DNA from: Spirochaetota bacterium
GTDB lineage: Bacteria; Spirochaetota; Spirochaetia; Treponematales; Treponemataceae
Assembly (NCBI GenBank): GCA_023438065.1
Contig: JAEXRH010000010.1
Coordinates: forward strand, 1-6,652
DNA length: 6,652 nucleotides
Direction: 5' to 3'
The notes under the pieces were generated by a model, which worked only from the letters and a program-made list of their open reading frames with translations, ran no database searches and was not told where the DNA came from. Positions 6,241 through 6,652 of this stretch are shown one piece after another (position 1 is the first letter of the stretch; every line of letters begins with the position of its first letter). A program made the position numbers and the translations under genes.

Positions 6241-6245
6241 CACCT
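6241..6245 (-). promoter_or_regulatory. Ribosome binding site deciding ATG over GTG
   Basis: AGGTG on the minus strand just before CAC-ATG. It suits the ATG at 6237 and overlaps the alternative GTG at 6243, so the ATG is preferred. Confidence 0.6.
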
Positions 6246-6272
6246 GTTCTTTATTTAATTCTTTTTTGGCCG

Positions 6273-6283
6273 CGCCGAAGGCG
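6273..6283. other. Cassette 4 5'-end mini-hairpin (GAA triloop)
   Basis: On the plus strand cgcc-gaa-ggcg, 3 bases from the R' core at 6287-6293. The stem and loop are the same as at the cassette 3 end, although the flanking genes are unrelated. Confidence 0.6.
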
Positions 6284-6286
6284 TCG

Positions 6287-6426
6287 CTCTAACATACGCT
6301 TAACTCGCGAGCCGTCAATTGGCGCGTTTCTTGCGAGCGAATAAAGCTCTTCTCTTTTCTTACCTGTGAAATCAGTATTGCAAGAAACGTGACAATAGGC
6401 GAGTCGAGTTGAAGCAGTTGTTAGGT
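6287..6426 (-). repeat. attC site E (140 bp, long-loop type, divergent)
   Basis: The attC of cassette 5. The core bordering cassette 4 is ctctaac (6287-6293); cassette 5's R'' core is gttaggt (6420-6426). The outer arm reads tacgcttaactcg / cgagttgaagcag. The left and right arms have both changed from cctg/cagg to ctcg/cgag, so pairing is kept, and the extra G remains. The inner stem is cgtttcttgc (6325-6334) / gcaagaaacg (6380-6389), 10 bp. The loop is of the long type but has diverged. Confidence 0.95.
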
Positions 6427-6652
6427 GATTTTTGTTTTACTTTTTGAAGCGATTAACGTAATTAGTCTTGAAATAGCATAATAGAGCAAAAGAAGCCCAA
6501 CTATAATATTTAATACTCTTATTATATTGATGTTAATGCTTGTTCTAAATATTGATAATATAAACATGGTTGAACACATAAATACAAATGTTGCAAAACC
6601 AGCACCAATACCAAAAAATACTAATTGATTCTTTGTGAACTTATACTCAATA
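6293..6652 (-). mobile_element. Gene cassette 5 (3' part only)
   Basis: Cassette cut by the right end of the window. It has a complete attC and the 3' end of a membrane-protein gene. Because R'' copies the cassette's own 5' end, this cassette should begin TTAGGT outside the window. Confidence 0.88.
6421..6651 (-). CDS. Membrane protein C-terminus, LysE/RhtB exporter-like (partial)
   Basis: An open frame of 76 codons plus TAA continues beyond the window, so the start is not visible. It shows two strongly hydrophobic segments: about residues 10-35 of the visible part (FFGIGAGFATFVFMC) and about 42-66 (RVLNIIVGLLLLYYAISRLI), followed by a short basic tail. The spacing of a Gly-rich helix, an Arg-containing turn and a final helix of the type R-x-hydrophobic-N-hydrophobic-G-LLLL resembles the end of LysE/RhtB amino-acid exporters. 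That match is by eye and could be coincidence in a hydrophobic sequence. The TAA stop (6421-6423) lies inside the attC R'' core (6420-6426), so the coding region overlaps the recombination site. Confidence 0.65.
   Translation of the reverse strand: MEYKFTKNQLVFFGIGAGFATFVFMCSTMFILSIFRTSININIIRVLNIIVGLLLLYYAISRLITLIASKSKTKIT

Larger units (their letters stand above)
5505..6292 (-). mobile_element. Gene cassette 4 (788 bp, complete)
   Basis: Complete cassette between the cuts in the cores at 5499-5505 and 6287-6293. Its R'' core (gttagag, 5629-5635) equals its 5' end (GTTAGAG on the minus strand from 6293) over 7 bases; the eighth base differs. It carries one lipoprotein gene, stopping 23 bases before R''. 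Confidence 0.92.

Noticed and set aside
1..6652. CRISPR array or insertion-sequence ends as an explanation of the repeats
   Set aside because: The repeats are about 116-140 bases, imperfectly palindromic and spaced by whole genes, with no transposase and no short uniform spacers. The core matches fit attC sites only.

Overview
The window is a slice of an integron gene-cassette array. Five attC recombination sites (1-75 partial, 942-1079, 1684-1799, 5499-5635, 6287-6426) separate five cassettes. Every real gene lies on the minus strand, so the printed plus strand is the cassette bottom strand, the strand that folds and is recombined in integrons. The proof is internal. For all four cassettes whose two ends can be compared, the 7-base core at the outer edge of the cassette's own attC is identical to the first bases of the same cassette's 5' end (GTTAGAC, GTTAGCC, GTTGGAT, GTTAGAG). 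It differs from the core of the neighbouring cassette. That is the signature of units that circularise and insert.

From low to high coordinates: cassette 1 (left end outside the window) encodes a lipoprotein with a C-terminal peptidoglycan-binding domain. Cassette 2 encodes a small unrecognised lipoprotein with a TTG start. Cassette 3 is about 3.8 kb and holds a two-gene restriction-modification operon: a beta-class DNA methyltransferase followed, with a 20-base overlap, by a 916-residue nuclease-methyltransferase-specificity fusion. Cassette 4 encodes another unrecognised lipoprotein. Cassette 5 is cut by the window end and shows the C-terminus of a membrane protein that resembles LysE/RhtB exporters; its stop codon lies inside the attC core. 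No integrase gene, attI site or array promoter is visible, so this is array interior.

The organism is probably a treponeme or related spirochaete. The genes are AT-rich, three of the five cassettes encode lipoproteins with loose lipoboxes ending in Ser-Cys, and long chromosomal cassette arrays are known in Treponema denticola. This attribution is an inference; no taxonomic marker gene is present.

The genes do not form one pathway. Each cassette is an independent accessory unit: cell-envelope lipoproteins, a probable exporter, and phage or foreign-DNA defence. Only the restriction-modification cassette has a leader long enough to hold a promoter, and promoter-like hexamers are found there.

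The most unusual structural signal is at the cassette 5' ends. Each of the four visible ends has GAC one base inside the core, followed by a tiny GC-rich hairpin. On the plus (recombining) strand every such hairpin has a C(GNA)G triloop (GTA, GCA, GAA, GAA). The same loop type appears at the tips of the two short attC sites. This looks like a DNA-structure element that belongs to the cassettes and lies outside the classical attC.
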